A program made the position numbers and the translations under genes. The notes beneath the pieces were generated by a model. It saw only the letters and a list, made by a program, of their open reading frames with translations. It ran no database searches and was not told where the DNA came from. From NCBI RefSeq assembly GCF_900096945.1, contig NZ_FMKA01000011.1, forward strand, positions 1-64,000: a DNA stretch of 64,000 nucleotides. Direction: 5' to 3'. This DNA is from Anaerobium acetethylicum (GTDB taxonomy: Bacteria; Bacillota; Clostridia; Lachnospirales; Lachnospiraceae). Shown here in pieces: positions 17,639 to 26,400 of this stretch. Position 1 is the first letter of the stretch. Every line of letters begins with the position of its first letter.

Positions 17639-18220
17639 TTATCGGCTCGTAATTACGTTGTCGATGATTCCGTATGTTTTTGCTTCTTCCGAGTTCATGT
17701 AGTGATCTCTTTCGGTATCGACTGCAATCACTTCAATCGGCTGTCCTGTGTTTGCCGCTAAAATCTCGTTCAATTTTCTTTTTGTCTCAATGATTCTGTC
17801 TGCTATGATTTTGATATCAGTAGCCTGACCCTGAGCACCGCCTGATGGCTGATGAATCATGATTTCTGCATTCGGAAGAGCGAATCTCTTGCCTTTTGCA
17901 CCGCCTGCCAGGAGGAATGCTCCCATGCTGGCTGCCATTCCCACGCAGATTGTAGATACATCTGACTTGATATAATTCATCGTATCATAGATCGCCATTC
18001 CTGCAGTTACTGAACCGCCAGGGCTGTTGATATAAAGATGTATATCTTTGGAAGGATCTTCTGATTCTAAAAATAAAAGCTGGGCAACAATCAGGCTCGC
18101 TGTTGTTTCATTAACTTCTTCTCCCAGAAATATGATTCTTTCCTTTAAAAGTCTTGAATAAATATCGTAGGATCTTTCTCCCCTGCTTGTCTGTTCAATG
18201 ACATAAGGTACTAAACTCAT
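17639..18220 (-). CDS. clpP: ATP-dependent Clp protease proteolytic subunit ClpP
   Basis: A 193-residue serine peptidase with the catalytic serine in [11 protein letters not shown] (about residue 97), the histidine in MIHQPSGG (about 122) and an aspartate in the TERDHYMN region (about 171). It forms the tetradecameric chamber used with ClpX. The length is normal and AGGAGG lies before ATG 18220. It sits between tig and clpX, the conserved order, and its gap to tig is only 62 bases with no terminator, so it is probably co-transcribed. Confidence 0.97.
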   Translation of the reverse strand: MSLVPYVIEQTSRGERSYDIYSRLLKERIIFLGEEVNETTASLIVAQLLFLESEDPSKDIHLYINSPGGSVTAGMAIYDTMNYIKSDVSTICVGMAASMGAFLLAGGAKGKRFALPNAEIMIHQPSGGAQGQATDIKIIADRIIETKRKLNEILAANTGQPIEVIAVDTERDHYMNSEEAKTYGIIDNVITSR

Positions 18221-18282
18221 GCTGCTCCTCCTGTCTGTAAATCAAGTTGTTTTTGCAATTCCGGTTACCGTATCGACCAGAA

Positions 18283-19569
18283 TTATTTTTCTACAGCTGC
18301 ATCTGTTACTAAAGTAACTGCCTGCTGAACTGCGATATCCATCTTCATCTGTTCTCTTTCGCCTTCACCGATCAGTTCAGCTAATTTTTCAGCTTCCATT
18401 TTGTACATAACTGCCATGTCTGCGATTTCTTTTTCAATCGCTTCTTCGCTTACTTCAATGTTTTCAGCCTTAACGACAGCTTCTAATACTAATCTGCTCT
18501 GGATTCTCTTAACAGCCTGTGGTTTCATCTGCTCTAATAAAGTCTGAGCTGAAAGTCCTGTGAACTGGAAGTACTGTTCGATTGTAAGACCCTGTGACTG
18601 GATTCTCTGAGCGAAATCATCTGCCATCTGTCTAACCTGAGTTTCTACCATCGCATCTGGAATTTCCATAGTTGCGTTTTCGATAATCTTAGCGATTACA
18701 GCATCTTCTTTCGCTGTTTTAGCCTGGTTTTCTTTCTTTTCAGCAAGCTTTGCTTTGATGTCTGCTTTGTATTCTTCTATTGTATCGAATTCTGAAACGT
18801 CTTTAGCGAAATCGTCATCTGCTGCAGGAAGTTCTTTTTCTTTGATTCCTTTTACAGTAACTTTGAACATAGCAGCTTTTCCTGCTAATTCAGCTGCCTG
18901 GTATTCAGCTGGGAAAGTAACGTTTACTTCTACTTCTTTGCCGATTTCAGCGCCGATCAGCTGTTCTTCGAATGTGTCGATGAATGAGTGTGATCCGATT
19001 GTTAATGGGAAGTCTTCACCTTTTCCGCCTTCGAAAGCAACTCCGTCAACAAATCCTTCAAAATCGATGATTGTTTCATCTTTGTCCTGAACTGGTCTGT
19101 TTTCTACGTTTACGATTCTTGCGTTGTTATTTCTTTCTTTGTCGATTTCTGCGTTGATTTCTTCTTCTGTAACTTCTACAGCAGCTTTTTCTACTTCGAT
19201 TCCTTTGTATTCTCCAAGAGTCACTTCAGGTTTAACAGCAACTTCAGCTGTGAAGATGAAAGGTTTTCCGCTTTCGATCTGAACAACATCGATAGATGGC
19301 TGGGAAACGATGTCAAGTCCGCTTTCTTTTGCCGCTGCTTCATATGCATCAGGAATGATTGCATTTGCTGCATCTTCATAGAAAGTTTCAACTCCGTACA
19401 TTTTTTCTACCATTTTTCTAGGCACTTTGCCTTGTCTGAATCCTGGAACACTGATTTTTCCTTTATTTTTAAGATATGCGCCCTGGATCGCTTTTTCTAA
19501 TTCTTCTGCTGATGCCTCGATTGTAAGTTTCACCATATTTTTTTCTAATTTTTCTACCTGTAAACTCAT
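18283..19569 (-). CDS. tig: Trigger factor
   Basis: A 428-residue ribosome-associated chaperone. The N-terminal ribosome-binding domain contains the signature GFRQGKVPRKMVEKMYG at about 43-59. A central FKBP-type peptidyl-prolyl isomerase domain covers about 155-245 (DFEGFVDGVAFEGGKGEDF). The C-terminal helical chaperone arms follow. It binds nascent chains at the ribosome exit tunnel. AAGGAGG precedes ATG 19569. It is the first gene of the proteostasis cluster, so the promoter should lie in 19570-19734. Confidence 0.96.
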   Translation of the reverse strand: MSLQVEKLEKNMVKLTIEASAEELEKAIQGAYLKNKGKISVPGFRQGKVPRKMVEKMYGVETFYEDAANAIIPDAYEAAAKESGLDIVSQPSIDVVQIESGKPFIFTAEVAVKPEVTLGEYKGIEVEKAAVEVTEEEINAEIDKERNNNARIVNVENRPVQDKDETIIDFEGFVDGVAFEGGKGEDFPLTIGSHSFIDTFEEQLIGAEIGKEVEVNVTFPAEYQAAELAGKAAMFKVTVKGIKEKELPAADDDFAKDVSEFDTIEEYKADIKAKLAEKKENQAKTAKEDAVIAKIIENATMEIPDAMVETQVRQMADDFAQRIQSQGLTIEQYFQFTGLSAQTLLEQMKPQAVKRIQSRLVLEAVVKAENIEVSEEAIEKEIADMAVMYKMEAEKLAELIGEGEREQMKMDIAVQQAVTLVTDAAVEK

Positions 19570-19734
19570 TTTACAATTTCCTCCTTATATATATGTGAAA
19601 AGTTTATATACTTATCCATATTTGCAGTCATTATAAAAGTATAGCATACCGACTTTTAAAATACCAGCATTTTTTTAGCTCCCTGCCGAAAATGCGCCAG
19701 TCCCTCGCCAGCAGACCATCCAGCCTGTTTCTTC

Positions 19735-20280
19735 CTAATATATAATAGAATCCTTAATGTCATCGGCTATCTGTTTATCCTTGAGCTGGGCTACCAGCGA
19801 AAGCGCAAAAGGGATTGCCGTTCCAAGCCCCCGGCTTGTGGTAATGTTTCCAGACACTTCTACGGCGTTTTCTGTTACTTTTGCCCCCTTAAGCCTGTCT
19901 TCAAACCCCGGATATGCAGTAGCCGTCCTGTTCTTCAAGATCCCCAGGTCCCCCAGAATACTCGGTGCCGCACAGATTGCAGCTATTTTCCTGTTCTGGT
20001 CATTGAAGGATTCCAAGAGCTTTCCTAGTTTCTTATGCTTTGCCAGATTCAGGGTTCCAGGCATGCCTCCCGGAAGAACCAGAACCTCCGCATCGCTGAA
20101 ATCTGCCTTTTCAAAAATAAGATCTGTCTCTACGTTTATTTTATGGCCTCCGTCTACCCTTGTCGCTTCGGACACGGATACAGTCTTCACATCAATCCTT
20201 GCCCTTCTCAGGATATCGACGACCGTAAGTGCTTCGATTTCCTCAAAGCCTTCTGCAAGAAACACATATACTTTTCCCAT
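19735..20280 (-). CDS. DJ-1/PfpI family protein (YajL-like)
   Basis: A 181-residue flavodoxin-like protein of the DJ-1/PfpI superfamily. The nucleophile elbow cysteine lies in IAAICAAPSILG (about residue 100), with a conserved glutamate in the N-terminal FLAEGFEEIEAL segment. Length and motifs fit DJ-1/YajL/ThiJ, for which chaperone and deglycase roles have been proposed and debated. AGGAGG lies before ATG 20280. It stands alone, read leftwards, with a 165-base gap to tig. Confidence 0.87.
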   Translation of the reverse strand: MGKVYVFLAEGFEEIEALTVVDILRRARIDVKTVSVSEATRVDGGHKINVETDLIFEKADFSDAEVLVLPGGMPGTLNLAKHKKLGKLLESFNDQNRKIAAICAAPSILGDLGILKNRTATAYPGFEDRLKGAKVTENAVEVSGNITTSRGLGTAIPFALSLVAQLKDKQIADDIKDSIIY

Positions 20281-20489
20281 TATGAACTCCTCCTTCTTTA
20301 TGATGATCCCGCCTGTTTTTCGTTAGAATTATTCTAACAGATATGCCCCCGGATTGCCATATTTAGTTGATATTTTGCGATACAGGTATTACTATGATGT
20401 TGGGACAAAGGATATTTTGCCCCCTGATACCTACCGATTGTTGCGCACTTCGCTTTCACAATCCTAAAAACATTCGAAAGGAGATCTTT

Positions 20490-20939
20490 ATGGAAATTGA
20501 GAGAAAATTTCTGATAGAAGCCCTTCCACCAGACCTCGACTCCTGCCGCTCCCATATAATAGAGCAGGGATATCTCTGCACTGAGCCCGTAATCAGGGTC
20601 CGCAGGGAGGATGACGATTACTGGCTGACCTATAAAGGCAAAGGCCTTATGGTCCGGGAGGAGCATAACCTTCCTATTACAAGGGAAGCCTATGAGCACC
20701 TGCGTGAAAAGGCTGATGGCAATCTGATCACGAAAAAGCGGTATCTCATCCCCTTGGACAACGGACTCACGATCGAGCTTGACATATTCGACAAACCCTT
20801 TGCTCCCCTTGTCATTGCTGAGGTGGAATTCGCTTCTGAAGAAGAAGCTGGGGGATTTGTCGCTCCTGACTGGTTCGGAAAAGAAGTTACTTTCAACAGC
20901 GAGTACCAGAATAGCAGTCTGAGCCGAAAGAAGTTCTGA
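20490..20939 (+). CDS. CYTH domain protein
   Basis: A 149-residue protein beginning MEIERKFLI, the E-x-E-x-K signature of the CYTH (CyaB/thiamine triphosphatase) fold. Further tunnel charges follow: IRVRRED, YWLTYKGKG and LTIELDIF. CYTH proteins bind triphosphates with divalent metal. In bacteria they act as inorganic tripolyphosphatases or ThTPases, rarely as adenylate cyclases. The ATG at 20490 is preceded by GAAAGGAG. Earlier in-frame starts lack a site. No operon partner. Confidence 0.85.
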   Translation: MEIERKFLIEALPPDLDSCRSHIIEQGYLCTEPVIRVRREDDDYWLTYKGKGLMVREEHNLPITREAYEHLREKADGNLITKKRYLIPLDNGLTIELDIFDKPFAPLVIAEVEFASEEEAGGFVAPDWFGKEVTFNSEYQNSSLSRKKF

Positions 20940-21009
20940 TCTTTTTTAGGTTCAGGACCTGTCTCGGGGAAACTTTTTCCTCATCGGATGAACATTCATA
21001 GAAAAAAAC

Positions 21010-21090
21010 AGAAAGCCTGATAAAAGACGGCTGCGGTTTTGTGCCAGCTTCTGGCCATCTCCGCCATCCGTCTCCATCAGGCTTTTCTGT
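21010..21090 (-). terminator. Long hairpin at the end of the 68-residue gene
   Basis: On the minus strand AAAAGCCTGAT (overlapping the stop codon) pairs with ATCAGGCTTTC, with an inner GACGG/CCGTC stem, and is followed by TGTTTTTTT. It looks like a terminator with a long inner domain. Confidence 0.6.
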
Positions 21091-21283
21091 TTTTCCTTAT
21101 CTTTTCCAGCATTTCTTCTACTGAAAGTACAGCCGTGGATGCTTCAGCCATTTCCCGTTCCACCAGCTTTTCCTGCCTCCTGGCATACGTTTCCACAATC
21201 TTCCATAGCAGCCCTCCAGCCAGACGCAGAATTTTGCTGCTACTCTTTCTGTATTTTAACGAGTATTCTAAAATCATCTTCAT
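21077..21283 (-). CDS. Small basic hypothetical protein
   Basis: A 68-residue protein, MKMILEYSLKYRKSSSKILR at the start and a helical charged remainder (KIVETYARRQEKLVERE). AGGAAGAG about six bases before ATG 21283 and a terminator at its stop support a real gene. No signal peptide, membrane span or metal motif is evident. I do not recognise the family. It is divergent from an XRE regulator 255 bases away. Confidence 0.6.
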   Translation of the reverse strand: MKMILEYSLKYRKSSSKILRLAGGLLWKIVETYARRQEKLVEREMAEASTAVLSVEEMLEKIRKNRKA

Positions 21284-21537
21284 TCTTCTCTTCCTTTATC
21301 TTGCACATTCTTTGGTGCTGTTCATTTTTTAGCCAAAGGGTTTCACCGTTTTTCCGTTCTATTTAGCCTGTCTTCCCAATTATAGATAATTCCACGCTCA
21401 AGCGCAACTAAAAGTAGCAAACAATCATTTTCACTACTTTAAGTTGCATTTGGGGATATTTCACAAAGAAGTTGTTATAATATAGGCATTCTCATGTTCG
21501 GACAATAAATTGATGATCCCACACCGGAGGTTAAAGA

Positions 21538-21933
21538 ATGCTTGGAATAAAGCTTGCTCAGCGGCTTAAAGAGCTCCGCGATTCAAAAAATCTGACTCAG
21601 AAAGTCCTTGCCGATCAACTCGGCATCTCCCGTCAGTCATATTCAAAATACGAACTCGGCAAATGCGAACCAGACATCACAAGCCTGATCAGGCTTGCAA
21701 GCTTTTATTCCATTTCCCTGGAGAGCCTGCTGGACGTGGATCTTTCAACCCTCGACAGCAATTTGGCTATTTCTGAAACCATGGCATACCACCTGGGCAT
21801 CAACAAGGAAAGCAACAGTTTCCTGCACCTGAGCGGAACCGAGGCGAAAATCATCATGGATTTCCGCAAACTTTCCCCTGATGACCAGCGTGAATTACGC
21901 AACTACATCAGTTTTAAAATCCAGGAAAGCTGA
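21538..21933 (+). CDS. XRE family transcriptional regulator
   Basis: A 131-residue protein with an N-terminal Cro/CI-type helix-turn-helix (LAQRLKELRDSKNLTQKVLA, then GISRQSYSKYELG) covering about 5-63. The C-terminal half is helical, ends FRKLSPDDQRELRNYISFK and probably dimerises. GGAGG lies seven bases before ATG 21538. A perfect hairpin follows the gene. It is divergent from the small gene at 21283, and the shared 254-base gap would be the natural place for its operator, but no convincing palindrome was found there. Confidence 0.85.
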   Translation: MLGIKLAQRLKELRDSKNLTQKVLADQLGISRQSYSKYELGKCEPDITSLIRLASFYSISLESLLDVDLSTLDSNLAISETMAYHLGINKESNSFLHLSGTEAKIIMDFRKLSPDDQRELRNYISFKIQES

Positions 21934-21972
21934 TTCTACAATAGCGCATGAACTTTTCTATAGGATGAAAAA

Positions 21973-22001
21973 TGGCAGATAACTGTTCCGGTTATCTGCC
22001 A
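21973..22001 (+). terminator. Hairpin terminator of the XRE gene
   Basis: TGGCAGATAAC pairs perfectly with GTTATCTGCCA around a 7-base loop, 40 bases after the stop. A T-rich stretch follows 20 bases later. Confidence 0.65.
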
Positions 22002-22033
22002 CATGCCTTACTATATTGTCTTTTTCACATTCT

Positions 22034-22148
22034 GTAACTATTCAGTACGATCTCATTCATAGTCACACAGAACGAACTTAGCATTTATGATTTCACTTCT
22101 CGCAAGCAAGCACAATCACGACACTTGGTGATCCACACAAATTGCAGG
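22034..22148. repeat. Repeat R1, copy C
   Basis: It begins GTAACTATTCAG (22034-22045) and then follows copy B closely (TCATTCATAGTCACACAGA, TTAGCATTTATGATTTCAC, AATCACGACACTT), ending CACACAAATTGCA. It lies between the XRE and lipoprotein genes, which converge here. Confidence 0.6.
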
Positions 22149-22160
22149 ACCTGCCTCAGC

Positions 22161-23318
22161 TTACCACCCTGAATTCGTACACATGTTGATTATTCTCTGC
22201 ACGTAGGCAGTCGCCTCCGGAGTATTCTGCGTATTTGCATTTTTCATGATATTCTGAAAAACGCCGGCAAAAAATTCCATTGAGCTCGAGGTATCATAAT
22301 TACTGTTATATGAGCTGCCGTCTGCCGATACATAACAGCCCTTTTCCTTCTCATAAATGTCCAGAAATCTGACAAAATCAGATCTCAGACATAAATGATA
22401 ATCTAGATAATGTCCGAATTCATGGTCAACAGAAAGCGGAAGCCGGCTGCTGTCTGCAAGGTAGAATATGTGGGTCTTTCCAGCAGAACCGCTGAAAGAC
22501 CCAATTGTACCTGCGTCTACTTTAGCCGCCACGCCCCTTTTTGATGCCGAAGAAGAAATATTCTTCGTGAGCACTACGATATTAGCGCCCTTTTTTCTGT
22601 TCTTAAAAGCCTCCCGTATATTTGACGGGATTTTTGCAAGTTCCTCTTTTAGTACCGTCAAAGTCTCCACATCCGCATCTGCATCCATTTCAAAGTTTCC
22701 AATCAGGTTCTTGATCTCTGAGACGAGTCCGTTCTTCCTGTCTGGAGCCGCTGTTTCGGATGATGATCCGGGTAATGGATTTGCTTCAGGTAGAGCTGAT
22801 GACGTTTTAGGTACAGATGCCGGGGGTGCCGCATCGGATACGGTCTGCCCCGATGCTGGCGTTTCAGATGCAGGTGGCGGCGTCCCAGGTGCAGGGGCTG
22901 GCGGTTTTTGCGCTGGATTCGGTGTTGTTGGTGCTGGCGCCGGCGGTTTTTGTGCGGATGCCGGTATTGTTGTTGCGGACGCTGGTTTTTCAGTTCCCGG
23001 GGCCTGGATTCCGTTTTCCCCTATCTGCGTTTCCTGCTCCGCTGCCTGCATTTCTTCAGTCTGTAATGCTGTCTCTTCCGGCTCTCCTGTCATTCCTGTT
23101 TCGCCTGTTTCGTCTGCCAGGAAAATCTCATCATCTCCGGTTATCTCCGTAACCGCTTCCGATGCATCCGATATTCCTGACAGCATTCTGCCAGCCTCCT
23201 CCTGAAGCTCTCCCAGGTATGTTATATTCGTTAATTCTTTCGGGGCGCATCCAGTCAATGCCAGGCATAAAAATGCCGATAGCAGAGCCCTTCTGCATAT
23301 TTCCTTTCTTGTTCTCAT
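22161..23318 (-). CDS. Lipoprotein with zincin (HExxH) domain
   Basis: A 385-residue exported lipoprotein. A basic N-terminus leads to a hydrophobic stretch and the lipobox LALTGC with Cys24. An acidic, Thr/Glu-rich segment and then a Pro/Ala/Thr linker with repeated PAPAPTTPNP-like blocks (about 95-165) follow. The globular C-terminal domain holds DHEFGHYLDYHL and, about 55 residues on, SSMEFFAGVF. HExxH plus a downstream Glu in EFFA is the arrangement of gluzincins such as the anthrax-lethal-factor-like (ATLF) domain. It is probably a cell-surface protease or a non-toxic relative. ATG 23318 gives the cleanest signal peptide. Confidence 0.7.
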   Translation of the reverse strand: MRTRKEICRRALLSAFLCLALTGCAPKELTNITYLGELQEEAGRMLSGISDASEAVTEITGDDEIFLADETGETGMTGEPEETALQTEEMQAAEQETQIGENGIQAPGTEKPASATTIPASAQKPPAPAPTTPNPAQKPPAPAPGTPPPASETPASGQTVSDAAPPASVPKTSSALPEANPLPGSSSETAAPDRKNGLVSEIKNLIGNFEMDADADVETLTVLKEELAKIPSNIREAFKNRKKGANIVVLTKNISSSASKRGVAAKVDAGTIGSFSGSAGKTHIFYLADSSRLPLSVDHEFGHYLDYHLCLRSDFVRFLDIYEKEKGCYVSADGSSYNSNYDTSSSMEFFAGVFQNIMKNANTQNTPEATAYVQRIINMCTNSGW

Positions 23319-23412
23319 CTGTCCAATGTCCTCTGCTTCCAGCCATATCAAGAAATATTGTCAATATTGTATTTCCCCTTATTTTTCTCCCTTAACCAAA
23401 TGAAGTTTTCCG

Positions 23413-23433
23413 GTAACTGTTCAGAACCCCTGT
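23413..23433. repeat. Repeat R1, end fragment
   Basis: GTAACTGTTCAGAACCCCTG plus one base is identical to the left end of copy A (7784-7804) and lies between the GH84 stop and the lipoprotein gene. Nothing of the rest of the element is present. Confidence 0.5.
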
Positions 23434-23455
23434 ACCGCCCCCCCGGTATAAACAG

Positions 23456-26400
23456 CTATTTTAATCCAAAGCTTTCTACTATCCCAGTGAATTCCGGTGA
23501 GTGAGCAAATCCTGATAAAATTTCCTCTTTGCTCGTTCCACTTTCTATTTTCTCCAGATAATAGTCAAGTCCGCCCTGTTCAAATTCCCTTCCCAGGAAC
23601 GTCCTGTATAATGTTTTTATATAATCTGCATCCGAAAGATTTTTGTCCCTGAATTCATCCGAGAATATGAAGTTCTGGGCCACCTGGATCGGTGTAACCT
23701 CTCCTGCCAGAATCTTTTCAGCGTAGTAGTTCAGGCCGTCTGCCTCTGCTTCCCTGCCCAGCGCTTTTGCATATAAGCGGTTTACATACATCGTAAGATT
23801 TGGATTGATATCCATTGCCTTGTCAGTATGGACTTCTCCGCGTTCTATTCCATATCCGCTGCAGATAGCTGAATATTCCGGCGATTCCACGAATCCTTTG
23901 AATACAAAAAGTCTTGACACTCCGTTATCCAGGTAGTTTTTCCAGTATTCCATTCCTCCTGCATCGGAGCCGCGGTCCATGAATGTTCCATATAATACTT
24001 CCACATATTCTTCATTGCTCAGGTTCTGCCTTGTAAATTCAGGACTGAAGACGAAACCGCGTCCCACATCTGCTCCTGTCTTTTCCTGCGCTTTCAGCGA
24101 TGTCGTGTAGTAGCTTATTTCGCTTTCTTCGGCGGTTCTTCCCAGCACTTTCCTATAAAGTCTTTCTACGAAGGCTTTAATCGGGTCACTCGGAACCAGC
24201 GACGTTTTTGCTGCATCTGCAGCCGCTTTAATTTCTCTTACCTGAAGCGGATTGATGCTTGTAACCAGATTATCGGCTATGCACTGTACTGCTGCGTCAT
24301 ATGCCCTGTCAAATACTTCCTTTGATTCCACTGCATATGTTGCCGAATCTGCTCTGACAGGCGCTAATTGCTCAACTAACAGGATCAGGTCTTCAATGCT
24401 TCCCATTTCGTAGACAAGTGCCATTGCAGCGGCGCCTATCATTGCATTGATTTCGTCAAGGCTTTCCTGTGTCTGGTTTTTGTCAGCAGCAATTGCTTTC
24501 CCGCTGTTTAGAGCTTCCTGGAATGCTTTCCATGATTTCGCCGTATATAAGGATGAGTCGGCAAAATCGAGTTCTTTTGCTGCAATTGCTGCGGCAAAAT
24601 CTGAAAGGCTGCCTGTCGTCCTGTGGTTTGCAAGGAGATCCGCAAGGCTGTTCGCTGCACTGTCTACAGCTGTCTGCGCGATGTATTCGTTTGCTGCGAA
24701 GGCTTCTGCAATTTCAATCGCATCTGCCAGCTTCCGGCTGTCTTCCGGAATCCATGATGATATATCTGCCGCTTTTGCCAGCGCAAGCTGTTCCTGAAGG
24801 GCTGTTTTTGAAACATCAGCCATGCTGTCTTTTGTTGTAATGATTTCATAGATTCCCGGCTTTACGCCTGCTGCCCATTTGATTTTAACTGCAAGTACAT
24901 TTGAAAAATCTTTTGTGCAAAACTGGTTTATGCTCTGCTTCAGGCTTCCTACCTCTACCCATCCGAAGGAATTTCCTTCCGGAACATAGATAGAAACCGC
25001 AGCATCAGAAATTTCAGTCGCCTTCTGCAGGATGGTCAGCTGGGTAATTCCCGCCGTCTTTTCAGACAGGTAGTAAATTGCCTCACCTGCCGCATCTGTA
25101 GCCGGACTGAACATTGTGGATACATCCCCATCAAACAGATTTTCTTTTTCATATCCGTTAGTCAGTTCTGCATCGGTTACTACTGTAGGATTGTTGATGC
25201 TTGGGATATATGCGCCATTGTTGATCTCGATTTCTCGAATCCTTGTCCATTTGTTATCCCCAACCTTTGATCTTGTGATTTCAAACTTCAGGTATCTTGC
25301 TGCTTTGCTGATGCCTGCTGCTTCTTTTACGCAGTATGAGATTTCATGATCAGGCATTACATCGAATATACTGTCTGTATTCGCTGCTTCTCCTGGATTT
25401 GCTTCTGTCTGGCTTCCTATTGTCAGAACTTCCGTCCAGTTTGTTTTATCGCTTGAAACGGAAAGCTTCGCATGTCTTGGGAAATCGACGTTGCTATCAT
25501 TGAGTACGATTTTGATTGTATCCAGATCTATGGTGCGTCCCAGATCATACACAATGTTGTAGCCTGCTGTCTGTGAATTTTTGTATATTGCTTCTGTGGT
25601 TCTGTCATTGTCAAATACATTCAGAGGCGTTTCAACTGATCCAAATGTATTGCTTACCATGGACTTTTCTGCATATTCTGCTGAATTCACTTTGAAACTT
25701 GTAATATGGAAGGTTGCCGTCGATGCTGTTTTGTTGATTATCCTGATATATCTTGCATCTTCTAATGTGTTCAGGTCTGTTACTGCTGTCCACTCAACTT
25801 CATTCCTGGAAGTTTCAAGGGTAAGCCCTGACAAGCTCACATTTGTCGTGATGCTTGAAAGATCTTTGATTCTGTTAAGTTTGATGCCGATGTATTCATT
25901 CTGCGCCAGGGTGATTCCTGATGCCGCATCGATGGAGGTCATGCTGTCTTCTACTGTTGTCGTGAGGGCCGCATATGCCTTTACATTTGTGTAGACTTTA
26001 TCATAAACTCTCGATTTTACACTGAATTCGGAGAACTGTGCCCAGTTTCCTTTTTGCACTTTATTGACCAGCCTTACGTATCTTGCTGTAATTCCTGTTC
26101 CGGAAAGGTCAAGGTCTGTGGCTAATTTCGTAACTGCCTGGGAAATCGTGTTGCCATACTTGGTCCAGGTGCTGTTGTTTGTGGAATATTCAAAATCATA
26201 GCTGGTCCAGTGGTCGCTGCCGCTTGTGCCTCCGACTGCAAAATGGATTTTTCCAAGTTCAACAGCTCTTCCAAGGTCAAGTGCAATGTAGTCGCCTACG
26301 AGTGCCGTATCCGCCGTTGCGCTTCCAACTCCAGTCTTATACCATACAAAAGTGGAGTCATCGCCATCTGTCAGATTCGCATCCAATCCGCTGTAGACCG

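Noticed and set aside
20334-20699. 121-codon minus-strand frame over the CYTH start
   Set aside because: It overlaps the well-supported CYTH gene and its ribosome binding site region and has no family likeness.
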